Source: Afifella pfennigii DSM 17143 | GTDB lineage: Bacteria; Pseudomonadota; Alphaproteobacteria; Rhizobiales; Afifellaceae | Length of the DNA: 64,000 nt | Direction of reading: 5' to 3' | Assembly (NCBI RefSeq): GCF_000688515.1 | Contig: NZ_JHZK01000020.1 | Coordinates: forward strand, 1 to 64,000 | Shown: positions 44,275-53,746 of the stretch, piece after piece | Layout: each line of letters starts with the position of its first letter | Numbering within the stretch: the stretch's first letter is position 1 | Notes under the pieces: model-generated | Told to the model about the DNA's origin: nothing | What the model saw: only the letters and a program-made list of their open reading frames with translations | Databases searched by the model: none | Program-made: the position numbers and the translations under genes

Positions 44275-45504
44275 TCAGTTTCGGCGCAGAAGGGCGACGA
44301 CCTCCGTCTCGGCGGAGTAGACGAACTGGTCGACCGGCACGACGCGCTCCACCTGATAGCCGCCGCCGATCAGGATGGAAAGGTCGCGGGCAAGGCTCGC
44401 CGGATTGCAGGATACCATGGCAAGGCGCTTCAGCGGCGAGGCAGCCAGCATCTCCGCCTGCGCCCGCGCCCCGTCCCAGGGCGGATCGAGGACGGCGGCG
44501 TCGAAACGCTTCAGTTCCTGCGGCGCCAGGGGAAAGCGCAACAGATCGCGGGCAAGGCCCTCGACAGGCTTCAACCCTTCCGCCCCGCGGGAGGCGGCGA
44601 GAAGGGCGGCAAGCGCCGGCTCATGCGCTTCCACGGCCGTCACCGGCATCTCGCGCGCCAGAGGCAGGGCGAAGGTGCCGAGGCCGCAGAAGAGATCGGC
44701 GGCGCGCTTGGCGCCGGCAAGGTGCGTGCTCACCAAGCCCGCCATCGCCTCGGCGGCCTCCGCGGAGGCCTGAACGAAGGCCCCGGGCGGCGGCTCGAGC
44801 GCAATGCCGGCGATGAGAAGGCGCGGGCCCTCAATCTGGAAGAGCGTCTCTTCGCCAAGGCTGAGGCGCGCCACGGGCTCGCCGGCACAGAGCTCCACCA
44901 GCCGGGAGGCAAGGGCCGGGCTCGGCTCCGGCCCGCCGCCGACGGCGATATCGAGGCCGGCGGCGGTCTCCAGAACCGTCACGCGCAGCGCCCGCTTCGG
45001 CCGGGCGAGGCGGCGGGCAATGCCGCGCAAGAGCGGTAGAGCCTCCGCGATGGCCGGCCGCAGGACGAGACAGCCATCGATATCGGCGATCCGCCGCTCG
45101 CCGCGACGATAAAAGCCGAAGGCCAGCTCGCCGCCCTTCAGCTCGGCGGAGAAGATGGCGCGGCGGCGCGCGGCAAGCGGGGCTCCGATAGCGGGCGCGA
45201 TGTCTGCCTTGACGCCGGCGCGCGACAGCGCGTCCTTCACGAAGCCGCGCTTGACCCGTCGTGTCGCCTCCAACGGCAGCATCTGCAGGGCGCAGCCGCC
45301 GCAGACACCGAAATGCGGACAAGGCGGGGCGATGCGATCGGCCGCCGGCTCCAGAACCTCGACAAGCTCGGCGCGCCGGCCGCGCCGGGCAACGCGCACC
45401 ACCTCCCCCGGCAGGGTCAGCGGCACGAAAAGCGGCCCGGCATCGGTTTCGGCGATGCCGTCGCCGCGATGGCCGAGGCGGGCGATGGTGACTGTCTCAC
45501 TCAC
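44275..45504 (-). CDS. 23S rRNA/tRNA uracil-5 methyltransferase, TrmA/RlmC/RlmD family
   Basis: 409 residues from GTG 45504, whose GTGAGTGA overlap with the tlyA stop suggests coupling; TTG 45516 is the alternative. TRAM-like N-terminus, then CPHFGVCGGCALQ and the DGC further on, the four cysteines of the [4Fe-4S] cluster in RumA-like enzymes. AADLFCGLGTFALPLA binds SAM, and the catalytic cysteine sits in MVSCNPASLARDL. It makes m5U in rRNA or tRNA; which site is not determinable by eye. Confidence 0.88.
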   Translation of the reverse strand: MSETVTIARLGHRGDGIAETDAGPLFVPLTLPGEVVRVARRGRRAELVEVLEPAADRIAPPCPHFGVCGGCALQMLPLEATRRVKRGFVKDALSRAGVKADIAPAIGAPLAARRRAIFSAELKGGELAFGFYRRGERRIADIDGCLVLRPAIAEALPLLRGIARRLARPKRALRVTVLETAAGLDIAVGGGPEPSPALASRLVELCAGEPVARLSLGEETLFQIEGPRLLIAGIALEPPPGAFVQASAEAAEAMAGLVSTHLAGAKRAADLFCGLGTFALPLAREMPVTAVEAHEPALAALLAASRGAEGLKPVEGLARDLLRFPLAPQELKRFDAAVLDPPWDGARAQAEMLAASPLKRLAMVSCNPASLARDLSILIGGGYQVERVVPVDQFVYSAETEVVALLRRN

Positions 45505-46240
45505 GGATGGCGCCAAGCACGTATTCCTGATTGCCGTCGCCGCCCGCGAGCGGCGCCGGGACCAGACCCTTTACCCGCCATCCGGCCCGCCCTTCCAGCC
45601 ATTCCGCAAGCTCATCGGCAATGCGCTCGCCCTGCGCCGTCTCGCGCAGGATGCCGCCCTTGCCGAGCGCCTTCCGCCCGGCCTCGAATTGCGGTTTGAT
45701 CAGAAACACGCCCCAACCGCCGGCTTCGGCGAGATCGAGCGCCGGCGGCAAGGCAAGTCGCACGGAGATGAAGGAGAGGTCGGCGGTGAGCGCCTCAACC
45801 GTCCTGCCGCCGAGATGGTCGCGCCTCAGCTCGCGGGCGTTGAGACCTTCCAGCAGGCCGACGCGCGGATCGGCGCGCAGCGTCTCGTGCATCTGGCCGT
45901 GGCCGACATCGACGGCGAGGACATGCCCTGCCCCGCGCTCCAGAAGGAGCTGGGTAAAGCCGCCGGTGGACGCGCCGAGATCGAGCACCGTGCGGCCGGC
46001 CGGCTCAAAGCCGAAAGCGTTAAGCCCGGCGGCCAGCTTCAGCGCGGCGCGCGAAACGTAACCGGCCGCGGGATCGTCGAGCGTAAGGCGCTCCTGTGGC
46101 CCGACGAGCATCGCCGGCTTGAGCGCGAGGCGGCCATCGACGCTGACCGTGCCGCGCAAGACGGCATCGCGCGCCCGGGCGCGGCTCGGCAACAGGCCGG
46201 CGCGCACCAGGGCCTCGTCGAGGCGCAGGCGCTCAGCCAT
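45497..46240 (-). CDS. tlyA: TlyA family rRNA methyltransferase/hemolysin homologue
   Basis: 247 residues from ATG 46240 (MAERLRLDEAL). An S4 RNA-binding domain (about 1-60: LVRAGLLPSRARARDAVLRG) is followed by an FtsJ-like methyltransferase with VLDLGASTGGFTQLLL as SAM loop and the KPQFEAGRKALGKGG segment. In mycobacteria TlyA 2'-O-methylates 16S and 23S rRNA and affects capreomycin sensitivity. Beside dxs and xseB this is a common alphaproteobacterial arrangement; sodC separates them here. Confidence 0.88.
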   Translation of the reverse strand: MAERLRLDEALVRAGLLPSRARARDAVLRGTVSVDGRLALKPAMLVGPQERLTLDDPAAGYVSRAALKLAAGLNAFGFEPAGRTVLDLGASTGGFTQLLLERGAGHVLAVDVGHGQMHETLRADPRVGLLEGLNARELRRDHLGGRTVEALTADLSFISVRLALPPALDLAEAGGWGVFLIKPQFEAGRKALGKGGILRETAQGERIADELAEWLEGRAGWRVKGLVPAPLAGGDGNQEYVLGAIRE

Positions 46241-46305
46241 GCCGGATGCCGCGCGCAAAGAAAACGAGGGTGAGCGTCACGCGCGGCCGGGAAAGCCGAC
46301 GGGGA

Positions 46306-46449
46306 TCAATGCTTGGTTGCGCCAAAATAACCGCGATCAAAGACAAAGTGATTCTGTGACAGGCCGCTTCGTTGCAGCCCGTGCACAATGAACACAAGCG
46401 CAAGCGCCGTCAAAACGGAAGCAAAGACGACCGAAATCCAGTGCCGCAT
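46306..46449 (-). CDS. tiny single-pass membrane protein, unknown function
   Basis: 47 residues from ATG 46449, with GAGGA a few bases upstream: a short basic start (MRHWIS), a transmembrane helix (about 5-23: VVFASVLTALALVFIV), and a polar tail with aromatic residues ending GYFGATKH. It is the only gene-like content of the gap between tlyA and sodC. Its composition, hydrophobic helix and SD make it a credible small membrane protein, but it could be chance. Confidence 0.45.
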   Translation of the reverse strand: MRHWISVVFASVLTALALVFIVHGLQRSGLSQNHFVFDRGYFGATKH

Positions 46450-46658
46450 CTAGGTCCTCGCGCCTCGCGCAACGCGGCAATGCTCCCAAAACGGAGGATC
46501 ACTGCCTATCGGACAGAAAGCCGCCTGCGGCGCCAAGGCATGAGCGCGGACCCTTGAATTGGAAACACTATGACCCATCCGCCGACGACCCGCCCTGGAG
46601 CCGGTTGGAACCGGGCGCGCGGAGACGGGTTCGTGGAAAGACAACCACGGAGAAAGAC

Positions 46659-47186
46659 ATGCGCACGATCGCCATCGCCGCCTTCGCCCTTCTCGCTGGT
46701 CCGGCCCTTGCCCAGGACGCCGCGACCTTTCAGGGGTATACCCAGAGCCTTCAGGGCGCGGAGGGGGAGGTCGGGCAGATCGAGCTTACCGACACGCCGC
46801 AGGGCGTCCTGGTGCATGTGGTCATCGAAGAAGGCGCGCTTCAGCCCGGCGTCCATGCCCTGCATTTTCACGAGACGGGCGATTGCTCCGACGCGCCCGA
46901 CTTTCAGGCCGCCGGCGGCCACTACAACCCGACCGGCGCTGCGCACGGCATCCTGGCGGAAGGCGGCATGCATGCCGGCGACATGCCGAACTTCACCGTG
47001 GTGGAGGGCCAGCGGACCAATCTCGACGTCTTCAATACGCGGGTGCGCTTCGTGGAAGGCGATGCGCCGCTGATGGACGCGGACGGCTCGGCGCTGATGA
47101 TCCATTCGGGCGCCGACGATTACCGCAGCCAGCCTTCGGGCGATGCCGGCTCGCGCGTCGCCTGCGCGCCGATCACCTCGAACTAG
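46659..47186 (+). CDS. sodC: Cu/Zn superoxide dismutase, periplasmic
   Basis: 175 residues from ATG 46659 after GGAGAAAG. Signal peptide MRTIAIAAFALLAGPALAQ. Metal-ligand pattern: HALHFHETGDC (two Cu histidines and a disulfide cysteine), GGHYNP, GDMPNF, then DADGSALMIHSGADDY for the later Cu ligand, and RVACAPI for the second cysteine. It dismutates superoxide in the periplasm. The frame upstream to 46554 carries no start signal. The gene is inserted between tlyA and dxs, which are on the other strand. Confidence 0.92.
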   Translation: MRTIAIAAFALLAGPALAQDAATFQGYTQSLQGAEGEVGQIELTDTPQGVLVHVVIEEGALQPGVHALHFHETGDCSDAPDFQAAGGHYNPTGAAHGILAEGGMHAGDMPNFTVVEGQRTNLDVFNTRVRFVEGDAPLMDADGSALMIHSGADDYRSQPSGDAGSRVACAPITSN

Positions 47187-47250
47187 CGCTGATCGCCTGG
47201 AGCAGGAGGCGGTCCGGAGCGGGCCGCCTCGTCCCGGCCGAGCGCGGGGC

Positions 47251-49179
47251 TTAGGCGCGCAGCGCCGCTTCGGGCACTTCGCGGCCGAGCGCCTGGAAGA
47301 CCGTGGTGAGGATGCCGTCGCGGTCGAGGCCGGCCGCCGCATACATCAGCTCCGGCTTGTCCTGGTCGATATAGCGGTCCGGGAAAGTCAGGGTGCGCAG
47401 CCGCAGCCCCTCCTCCACCTTGCCGGAATTGACCAGCAGGCTGAGCACCCGGCTGCCGAAGCCGCCGTCGGAGCCCTCCTCGATCGTCACCAGCACCTCG
47501 TGCTGACGGGCAAGGCGCAGAACGAGCTCCTCATCCAGCGGCTTGGCGAAGCGGGCATCGGCGACCGTCGTCGACAGGCCGCTGCGCTCCAGCATCTCGG
47601 CGGCGGCCAGGGCCTCGCCCAGCCTGCCGCCCAGCGACAGGATGGCGACCTTGTTGCCCTCCTTGACGATGCGGCCGCGGCCGATCTCCAGAATCTCGCC
47701 GCGTTCGGGCATCTCCACGCCGAGCCCCTCACCGCGTGGATAGCGGAAGGCGATCGGACCCTCGTCATAGGCGACGGCCGTGCGCACCATATGGCGCAGC
47801 TCCGCCTCGTCGCCCGGCGCCATCACCACCATGTTGGGCAGACAGGCCAGATAGGCGATGTCGAAGGAGCCGGCATGGGTCGGCCCGTCGGCGCCGACGA
47901 GACCGGCACGGTCCATGGCGATGCGCACGGGCAGATTCTGCAAGGCGACGTCATGCACCACCTGGTCGTAGGCGCGCTGCAGGAAGGTGGAATAGATCGC
48001 CGTAAACGGCTTCATGCCTTCCGCCGCCAGGCCGGCGGCGAAGGTGACGGCGTGCTGCTCGGCGATGCCGACATCGAAAGTGCGCGCGGGAAACTCGTTC
48101 TCGAAAAGGTCGAGCCCGGTGCCGGCGGGCATGGCCGCGGTGATCGCCACGATGCGATCGTCCTCGCGCGCCTCGGTGACGAGGCTGGAGGCGAAGACCT
48201 TGGTGTAGGAGGGCGCGTTCGACTTGCCCTTGGCCTGCTGGCCGGTGACGACATCGAAGCGCGAGACGCCGTGATACTTGTCGGCGGCCGCCTCGGCCGG
48301 CGCGTAGCCTTTGCCCTTGCGGGTGACGACGTGCAGCAGGATCGGCCCGCCCTGCGCGTCGCGCACATTGCGCAGAACCGGCAACAGATGGTTCAGATTA
48401 TGCCCGTCGATAGGGCCGACATAATAGAAGCCTAGCTCCTCAAACAGCGTGCCGCCGGTCCAGAAGCCGCGGGCGTATTCTTCCGTACGCCGGGCCTTTT
48501 CGTGGATCATGTCGGAAAGAGGCAGGCGCTTGGTCAGCTGCTTGGCCGCATCGCGCAACGACAGATAGGTCTGGCCGGAGACAAGGCGGGCGAGATAGTT
48601 GCTCATCGCACCGCTCGGCGGGGCGATCGACATGTCGTTGTCGTTGAGGATGACGATCAGCCGCGAGCCGAGATGGCCGGCATTGTTCATCGCCTCGTAG
48701 GCCATGCCCGCCGACATGGCGCCGTCGCCGATGATGCACACGACATTGAAATCGTCGTCGCGCAGATCGCGCGCCACCGCCATGCCGAGGCCGGCGGAGA
48801 TGGAGGTGGAGGAATGGGCCGCGCCGAAGGGGTCGTATTCGCTCTCGGCGCGCTTGGTGAAGCCGGAAAGGCCGCCGCCCTGGCGCAGGGTGCGGATGCG
48901 TTCGCGCCGCCCGGTGAGGATCTTATGCGGATAACATTGGTGGCCGACATCCCAAATCAGCTTGTCGCGCGGCGTCTCGAAGACACGATGCAAGGCTACC
49001 GTCAGTTCCACCACGCCGAGACCGGCGCCGAGATGACCGCCGGTCACGGAGACGGCGTCGATGACTTCGGCGCGAAGCTCGTCGGCGAGCTGGCGCAGAT
49101 CGCGGTCGCTCAGCCGACGCAGATCCTCAGGCGACTTGACCTGATCGAGCAGCGGCGTGGAAGGAGGCGAATGGGACAT
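47251..49179 (-). CDS. dxs: 1-deoxy-D-xylulose-5-phosphate synthase
   Basis: 642 residues, normal DXS length. TPP-dependent condensation of pyruvate and glyceraldehyde 3-phosphate, first step of the MEP pathway. TPP-binding [17 protein letters not shown] (GDG...NN), the transketolase-like [17 protein letters not shown] with the catalytic Glu, and the N-terminal [24 protein letters not shown] are visible. ispE and ispB in this window use its products. It follows xseB, with a gap of 148 bases. Confidence 0.96.
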   Translation of the reverse strand: MSHSPPSTPLLDQVKSPEDLRRLSDRDLRQLADELRAEVIDAVSVTGGHLGAGLGVVELTVALHRVFETPRDKLIWDVGHQCYPHKILTGRRERIRTLRQGGGLSGFTKRAESEYDPFGAAHSSTSISAGLGMAVARDLRDDDFNVVCIIGDGAMSAGMAYEAMNNAGHLGSRLIVILNDNDMSIAPPSGAMSNYLARLVSGQTYLSLRDAAKQLTKRLPLSDMIHEKARRTEEYARGFWTGGTLFEELGFYYVGPIDGHNLNHLLPVLRNVRDAQGGPILLHVVTRKGKGYAPAEAAADKYHGVSRFDVVTGQQAKGKSNAPSYTKVFASSLVTEAREDDRIVAITAAMPAGTGLDLFENEFPARTFDVGIAEQHAVTFAAGLAAEGMKPFTAIYSTFLQRAYDQVVHDVALQNLPVRIAMDRAGLVGADGPTHAGSFDIAYLACLPNMVVMAPGDEAELRHMVRTAVAYDEGPIAFRYPRGEGLGVEMPERGEILEIGRGRIVKEGNKVAILSLGGRLGEALAAAEMLERSGLSTTVADARFAKPLDEELVLRLARQHEVLVTIEEGSDGGFGSRVLSLLVNSGKVEEGLRLRTLTFPDRYIDQDKPELMYAAAGLDRDGILTTVFQALGREVPEAALRA

Positions 49180-49327
49180 GACACCCTGCGGGAGAATGCA
49201 AGCGGAAAGATGAAACGAACCCGGACCTTAGCATTCGGTCAAGGGCAGCCAAATTGTCAGAAGAGCAATTAGGGCACAAGGGCCGCGACGAAAAGCGGCG
49301 GCCCCGCGCAATAGCGAGCCGCCAGGC

Positions 49328-49576
49328 TCAGGAATCAAGCGGCTCCGTGGCGGCGGCGGCGCCATCGGCGCCGACGCGTATCTTCTCCACCCGCTCCTCG
49401 GCGCGCGACAGGAGCGCCTCGCAACGCTTCTTCAGCTTCTCGCCACGCTCGTAGAGCGCCACAGAGCGCTCCAGCGGAACCTCGCCCCGCTCCAAATCGG
49501 TGACGATCTTCTCCAGCTCGGCAAGGGCGGTCTCGAACGACATCTTGTCGATCGCTTGGCCCGTCTCCTCGGTCAT
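49328..49576 (-). CDS. xseB: exodeoxyribonuclease VII small subunit
   Basis: 82 residues from ATG 49576: MSFETALAELEKIVTDLERGEVPLERSVALYERG is the entire XseB signature helical hairpin. It combines with XseA to degrade single-stranded DNA. XseA is not in the window. The gene lies between the histone-deacetylase-like gene (26 bp upstream) and dxs, a common alphaproteobacterial order. Confidence 0.93.
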   Translation of the reverse strand: MTEETGQAIDKMSFETALAELEKIVTDLERGEVPLERSVALYERGEKLKKRCEALLSRAEERVEKIRVGADGAAAATEPLDS

Positions 49577-49602
49577 CGGCAATCCTCTGGCTGCTGGTTC
49601 TC

Positions 49603-50529
49603 TCAGGCGGTCATCAGCATGCGCATATGCGCGGCGGCCGAGACGGCAAGGCCCCTGAGATCGTAGCCGCCCTCCAAGAGCGAGACGAGCCGGCCCTCGG
49701 CGCAATGATCGGCCAGATCCATGAGCTTGCCCGTCGCCCAGGCGAAATCTTCATGGTCGAGATTAATTTCCGCCAAGGGGTCGCGGTGATGGGCGTCGAA
49801 GCCGGCCGAAACGATGATGAGATCGGGGCAGAAATCCTTGACCGCCGGCAGGACGCGCTCGCGGAAAGCCTCACGGAAGAGCTCGCTGCCGTCGCCGGCC
49901 CTCAGCGGCGCGTTGCAGATATTGCCGGCGCCGGTCTCCGACACCGCCCCGGTGCCCGGATAGAGCGGCATCTGGTGGGTGGAGCAGTAGAGCACGCTGT
50001 CGTCGGACCAGAAGATATCCTGCGTGCCGTTGCCGTGATGCACGTCCCAATCGACGATGGCGACGCGCTCCATGTCATAGTCGCGCTGGGCGTAGCGGGC
50101 GGCGATGGCGGCGTTGTTGAAGATACAAAAGCCCATCGCCTGGTCGCGCTCGGCGTGGTGGCCGGGTGGCCTGACGGCGGCGAAGGCGTTCTGGTACTGG
50201 CGCTGGACAACGGCGTCGACGGCACGGCAGACGGCGCCGAGCCCGCGCAGGGCCGCATGCCAGGAGCCGGGCGAGACCACGGTATCGGCGTCGATGCGGG
50301 CAAGCCCCATCTCCGGAATGGCCTGGCGCACCTTCTCCACATAGGCCTGCGGATGGGCGAGACAGGCGATGTCCGGCTCGGCCATCGGCGCCTCCTCGCG
50401 CGCCAGCGCGGCAAAGGCCTCATGGTCGAGGGCGGCGTGCAACGCCTTCAGCCTGTCCGGCCGCTCCGGATGGCCGGGCGCCGTCAGATGCTCCAGAAAA
50501 TCGGAATGATGCAGAAGTAGTGTCGTCAC
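49603..50529 (-). CDS. histone deacetylase-like amidohydrolase (class II type)
   Basis: 308 residues with the HDAC/acetylpolyamine-amidohydrolase signature: RPPGHHAERDQAMGFCIFNN (tandem histidines), VDWDVHHGNGTQ (zinc ligands Asp and His), AGFDAHHRDP and a closing EGGYDL. Bacterial members deacetylate polyamines, acetoin-linked or lysine-acyl substrates; which one cannot be told here. It probably forms an operon with xseB. Confidence 0.88.
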   Translation of the reverse strand: MTTLLLHHSDFLEHLTAPGHPERPDRLKALHAALDHEAFAALAREEAPMAEPDIACLAHPQAYVEKVRQAIPEMGLARIDADTVVSPGSWHAALRGLGAVCRAVDAVVQRQYQNAFAAVRPPGHHAERDQAMGFCIFNNAAIAARYAQRDYDMERVAIVDWDVHHGNGTQDIFWSDDSVLYCSTHQMPLYPGTGAVSETGAGNICNAPLRAGDGSELFREAFRERVLPAVKDFCPDLIIVSAGFDAHHRDPLAEINLDHEDFAWATGKLMDLADHCAEGRLVSLLEGGYDLRGLAVSAAAHMRMLMTA

Positions 50530-50642
50530 CCTTGTGCCTTAGCAGCGCGCAACCTGAAAGTCATCGGGTTGCTGCAAAGGTCTGAAAGTAGCCGCCCGCC
50601 ATCGCCCGTCCAGTTGAAACGGCTCGGCCGTTGCGCTCGCCT

Positions 50643-51632
50643 TCAGGCCGGGCGCGGCGCGGCGGCGCGGGCGAGCCGGTCGTTGATCGCCTCGCCGAGC
50701 CCGGCGGACGGTATCGGGGCGACGGCGATGACCGGCGCGCCGCTTTCGTCGAGCTCGCGCAGGAATGCGAAGAGATTCGCCGCCGCCTCCACGGGATCGC
50801 CCTTGTCACTGAGATTGCGCATGGCGCGCGCGGCCGCGGCATTTGCCGGCAGGGACGGGCCGAAGGCGAGCAGCGCCTCGCCCTCATCCACCGCAGCGAC
50901 AGAAAGGCGCAGCCGCGCGCGCGGCGCGTAATGGCTCGCCAGCATGCCGGGCGCTTGCAGCGCATTTCCCGCCTCGCCCGGCCGATACCGGACGAGCTTC
51001 TCGCCAAGCGCGGCCTCGATCTCCTCGGCCGCCAGCCCGCCCGGGCGCAACAGACGCGGCGTCTCGCCGGTGAGCGAGACAATGGTCGATTCAAGGCCGA
51101 CCCGGCACGGGCCGGCATCGACGACGGCCTCGATCTTGTCGCCGAGTTCGGCAAGCACATGCGAAGCGCGCGTCGGGCTCAGCCGGCCGGAGACGTTGGC
51201 GCTCGGGGCCGCGAGCGGGCGGCCGAAACGGGCAATCAGCGTCGCCGAAGGCCCCGCAGGCTGGCGCAACGCCACCGTATCGAGGCCAGCCGTCACCAAG
51301 GGATGGATCGGCGCGCCGGACGCCAGCGGCACGACGAGGGTCAGCGGCCCCGGCCAGAAGGCCTCGACGAGGCGGCGCGCCCCTTTCTCAAGGCGGCCGC
51401 AGCGCGCCGCCATCGCGGCGTCGGCGACATGGGCGATCAGCGGGTTGAAGCGCGGCCTGCCCTTGGCGGCGAAGATGGCGGCGACCGCCTCGCCGTTGCC
51501 GGCATCGGCGGCAAGGCCGTAGACGGTCTCCGTCGGGATGGCGAGAAGACCGCCGCGGGCCAGGATCGCGACCGCCTCCTGGAGCACCGCCTCGTTGTCG
51601 TGTTCACGCCAGCGGAGAATTTTCGCGCCCAT
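50643..51632 (-). CDS. tsaC: L-threonylcarbamoyladenylate synthase
   Basis: 329 residues of the Sua5/YwlC type, longer than E. coli TsaC because of the C-terminal Sua5 domain (from about ASHYAPRARL onward). It makes threonylcarbamoyl-AMP for t6A37 of ANN-decoding tRNAs. GGLLAIPTETVYGLAADA, KGRPRFNPLIAHV, GPLTLVV and PSANVSGRLSPT are diagnostic. The minisatellite array begins 40 bases upstream of its start. Confidence 0.9.
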   Translation of the reverse strand: MGAKILRWREHDNEAVLQEAVAILARGGLLAIPTETVYGLAADAGNGEAVAAIFAAKGRPRFNPLIAHVADAAMAARCGRLEKGARRLVEAFWPGPLTLVVPLASGAPIHPLVTAGLDTVALRQPAGPSATLIARFGRPLAAPSANVSGRLSPTRASHVLAELGDKIEAVVDAGPCRVGLESTIVSLTGETPRLLRPGGLAAEEIEAALGEKLVRYRPGEAGNALQAPGMLASHYAPRARLRLSVAAVDEGEALLAFGPSLPANAAAARAMRNLSDKGDPVEAAANLFAFLRELDESGAPVIAVAPIPSAGLGEAINDRLARAAAPRPA

Positions 51633-51672
51633 GACGCTTCGTCATCCTTGCAGCTTACGTCAACGGCACATA

Positions 51673-51764
51673 GACACGGGGCCGGGACACGGGGCCGGGA
51701 CACGGGGCCGGGACACGGGGCCGGGACACGGGGCCGGGACACGGGGCCGGGATACGGGGGCCGG
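51673..51764 (+). repeat. 13-bp minisatellite, about 7 units
   Basis: The unit GACACGGGGCCGG is repeated six times without a change (51673-51750), then once with a substitution and one extra G (51751-51764). It lies in the 293-base divergent gap between the tsaC start and the acyl-CoA dehydrogenase start. Since 13 is not a multiple of 3 it cannot encode a stable peptide repeat. Copy number should vary among strains. Confidence 0.95.
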
Positions 51765-51925
51765 AGAGGCGGAAAGCGGGCCGGCCGCGAAGACTTCACG
51801 CATCGCTTCTTCACAGCGGCCCGTCAAGCCTGATAGCAGGAGCGCCGTGCCTCGGCGACCAGATGGCATAGATGGACCGAAAGCCACGGGCATGACAGAA
51901 TCGTGCCCCCGGGAGGACTAAAGAG

Positions 51926-53746
51926 ATGTACCGAGCGCCCGTTGCAGAAATCGCCTTCACGCTGAAGCACGTCACCGGCTTCTCGCAAGCCCTGGCGGGC
52001 GGCCATTTCGGCGATCTCAGCGAGGATCTGGTGGAGGCCATCCTGGAAGAGGCCGGGCGCTTCGCCGCCGAGGAGATCGCCCCGCTCAACGAAGTCGGCG
52101 ACCGTCAGCCGGCACGCTACGAGAACGGCGCCGTCACCATGCCGGCGGGCTGGAAGGACGCCTATCGCAAATGGTGCGAAGGCGGCTGGGCCGGTCTTTC
52201 CGCGCCGGCCGAATTCGGCGGCCAGGGCCTGCCGCTCACCCTGCAGGTGGCGGCTTTCGACATCTGGAACGGCGCCTCGCTCGCCTTCGCGCTCGGGCCG
52301 ACGCTCACCGTCGGCGCCGTGGAAGCGCTCGACCTGCATGCGAGCGAAGAATTGAAGCGGCTCTATCTGGAAAAGCTCGCCACCGGCGAATGGATGGGGA
52401 CGATGAACCTCACCGAGCCGCAGGCGGGCACCGATCTCGGCGCTCTTCGCTGCCGCGCCGAGCGCGGCGAGAACGGCACCTATCGCATTGCCGGCCAGAA
52501 GATCTTCATCACCTACGGCGAGCACGATCTGACGGAGAACATCGTCCATACCGTGCTTGCGCGCCTGCCGGACGCGCCGGCCGGCACCAAGGGCATCTCG
52601 CTCTTTCTGGTGCCGAAATACCTTGCCAAGGAGGACGGCACGCTTGGGGCGCGCAACGACGTCTTCGCAGCCTCCATCGAGCACAAGCTCGGCATCCACG
52701 CCTCGCCGACCTGCGTCATGCTCTACGGCGACGGGCGCGCCGGCCCCGCCGGCGAGGAAAAGGGCGCCGTCGGCTACCTCATCGGGGAGGAGAATCGCGG
52801 CCTTCACGCCATGTTCACCATGATGAACAACGCCCGGCTGATGGTCGGCATCGAGGGCGTGGGCGTCGCCGAACGGGCGCTGCAGCAGGCAACCGCCTAT
52901 GCCCAGGAACGGCGCCAGGGGCGCGCCGCCGGCAAGGACGGCGGGGAGATGAGCCCGATCATCGCCCATCCCGACATCCGCCGCACGCTGCTTGCCATGC
53001 ACGGGCTGACGGCGGCGAGCCGGGCCATCTGCTACGCCTGCGCCCATGCGCTGGACATGGGCAAGGTCGGCGCGCCGGCGCCGCAGGGCGGCAAAGACGG
53101 CTTCTGGGGCGAGCGCGCGGCGCTGCTCACCCCCGTCGCCAAGGCCTTCTCCACCGATGCCGGGGTGAAGGTCGCCTCCGCCGGCATCCAGGTGCATGGC
53201 GGCATGGGCTATATCGAGGAGACGGGCGCGGCCCAGCATCTGCGCGATGCGCGCATCACGCCGATCTACGAGGGCACCAACGGCGTGCAGGCGATCGATC
53301 TCGTTACCCGCAAACTGCCGCTTTCCGACGGCGAGACGGTGCGCCGCTACCTGAAGGAGCTCGGCGAGATCGCCGAGGCGGCCCGCGCCTCCAACCGGCC
53401 CGAGCTCGGCAGCATGGGCGAGGCGGTTTCGGCATCCCTGGAAGATTGCGCAGCGGCGAGCGAGCACCTCATCGGTGAGCTCTCCGCCGGGCGGGTGGAG
53501 GCGGCGCTTGCCGGCGCCACGCCCTTCCTGGAGCTTTTCGGGCTTGCTGCCGGCGGCGCCTATCTCGCCAAGGGCGCGCTCGCCACGGAGGCCGATGGCA
53601 GCGCGGCGGGGCAGCTGCGCGTCCAGGTGGCGCGCGGCTTTGCCGAACGGCTCGGACGCCAGACGCAGGGCCTTCGCCAGGAAGTGGTTGAAGGCGCCGG
53701 CGCCGTTCTGGAGACCTCGCCCGAGCTTCTGGCCGCCGCGTCATGA
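51926..53746 (+). CDS. acyl-CoA dehydrogenase, long (about 600-residue) type
   Basis: 606 residues. The catalytic Glu sits in YEGTNGVQAIDLV near residue 453; MNLTEPQAGTDLG marks the FAD/substrate region and GIHASPTCVMLYGD the middle domain. The length and C-terminal extra domain fit the FadE/DmdC-type group (3-methylmercaptopropionyl-CoA dehydrogenase and relatives act on short or branched acyl-CoAs); the acyl specificity is not settled by sequence. It is the first gene of a beta-oxidation-type operon: the next gene starts inside its stop (ATGA). Confidence 0.85.
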   Translation: MYRAPVAEIAFTLKHVTGFSQALAGGHFGDLSEDLVEAILEEAGRFAAEEIAPLNEVGDRQPARYENGAVTMPAGWKDAYRKWCEGGWAGLSAPAEFGGQGLPLTLQVAAFDIWNGASLAFALGPTLTVGAVEALDLHASEELKRLYLEKLATGEWMGTMNLTEPQAGTDLGALRCRAERGENGTYRIAGQKIFITYGEHDLTENIVHTVLARLPDAPAGTKGISLFLVPKYLAKEDGTLGARNDVFAASIEHKLGIHASPTCVMLYGDGRAGPAGEEKGAVGYLIGEENRGLHAMFTMMNNARLMVGIEGVGVAERALQQATAYAQERRQGRAAGKDGGEMSPIIAHPDIRRTLLAMHGLTAASRAICYACAHALDMGKVGAPAPQGGKDGFWGERAALLTPVAKAFSTDAGVKVASAGIQVHGGMGYIEETGAAQHLRDARITPIYEGTNGVQAIDLVTRKLPLSDGETVRRYLKELGEIAEAARASNRPELGSMGEAVSASLEDCAAASEHLIGELSAGRVEAALAGATPFLELFGLAAGGAYLAKGALATEADGSAAGQLRVQVARGFAERLGRQTQGLRQEVVEGAGAVLETSPELLAAAS

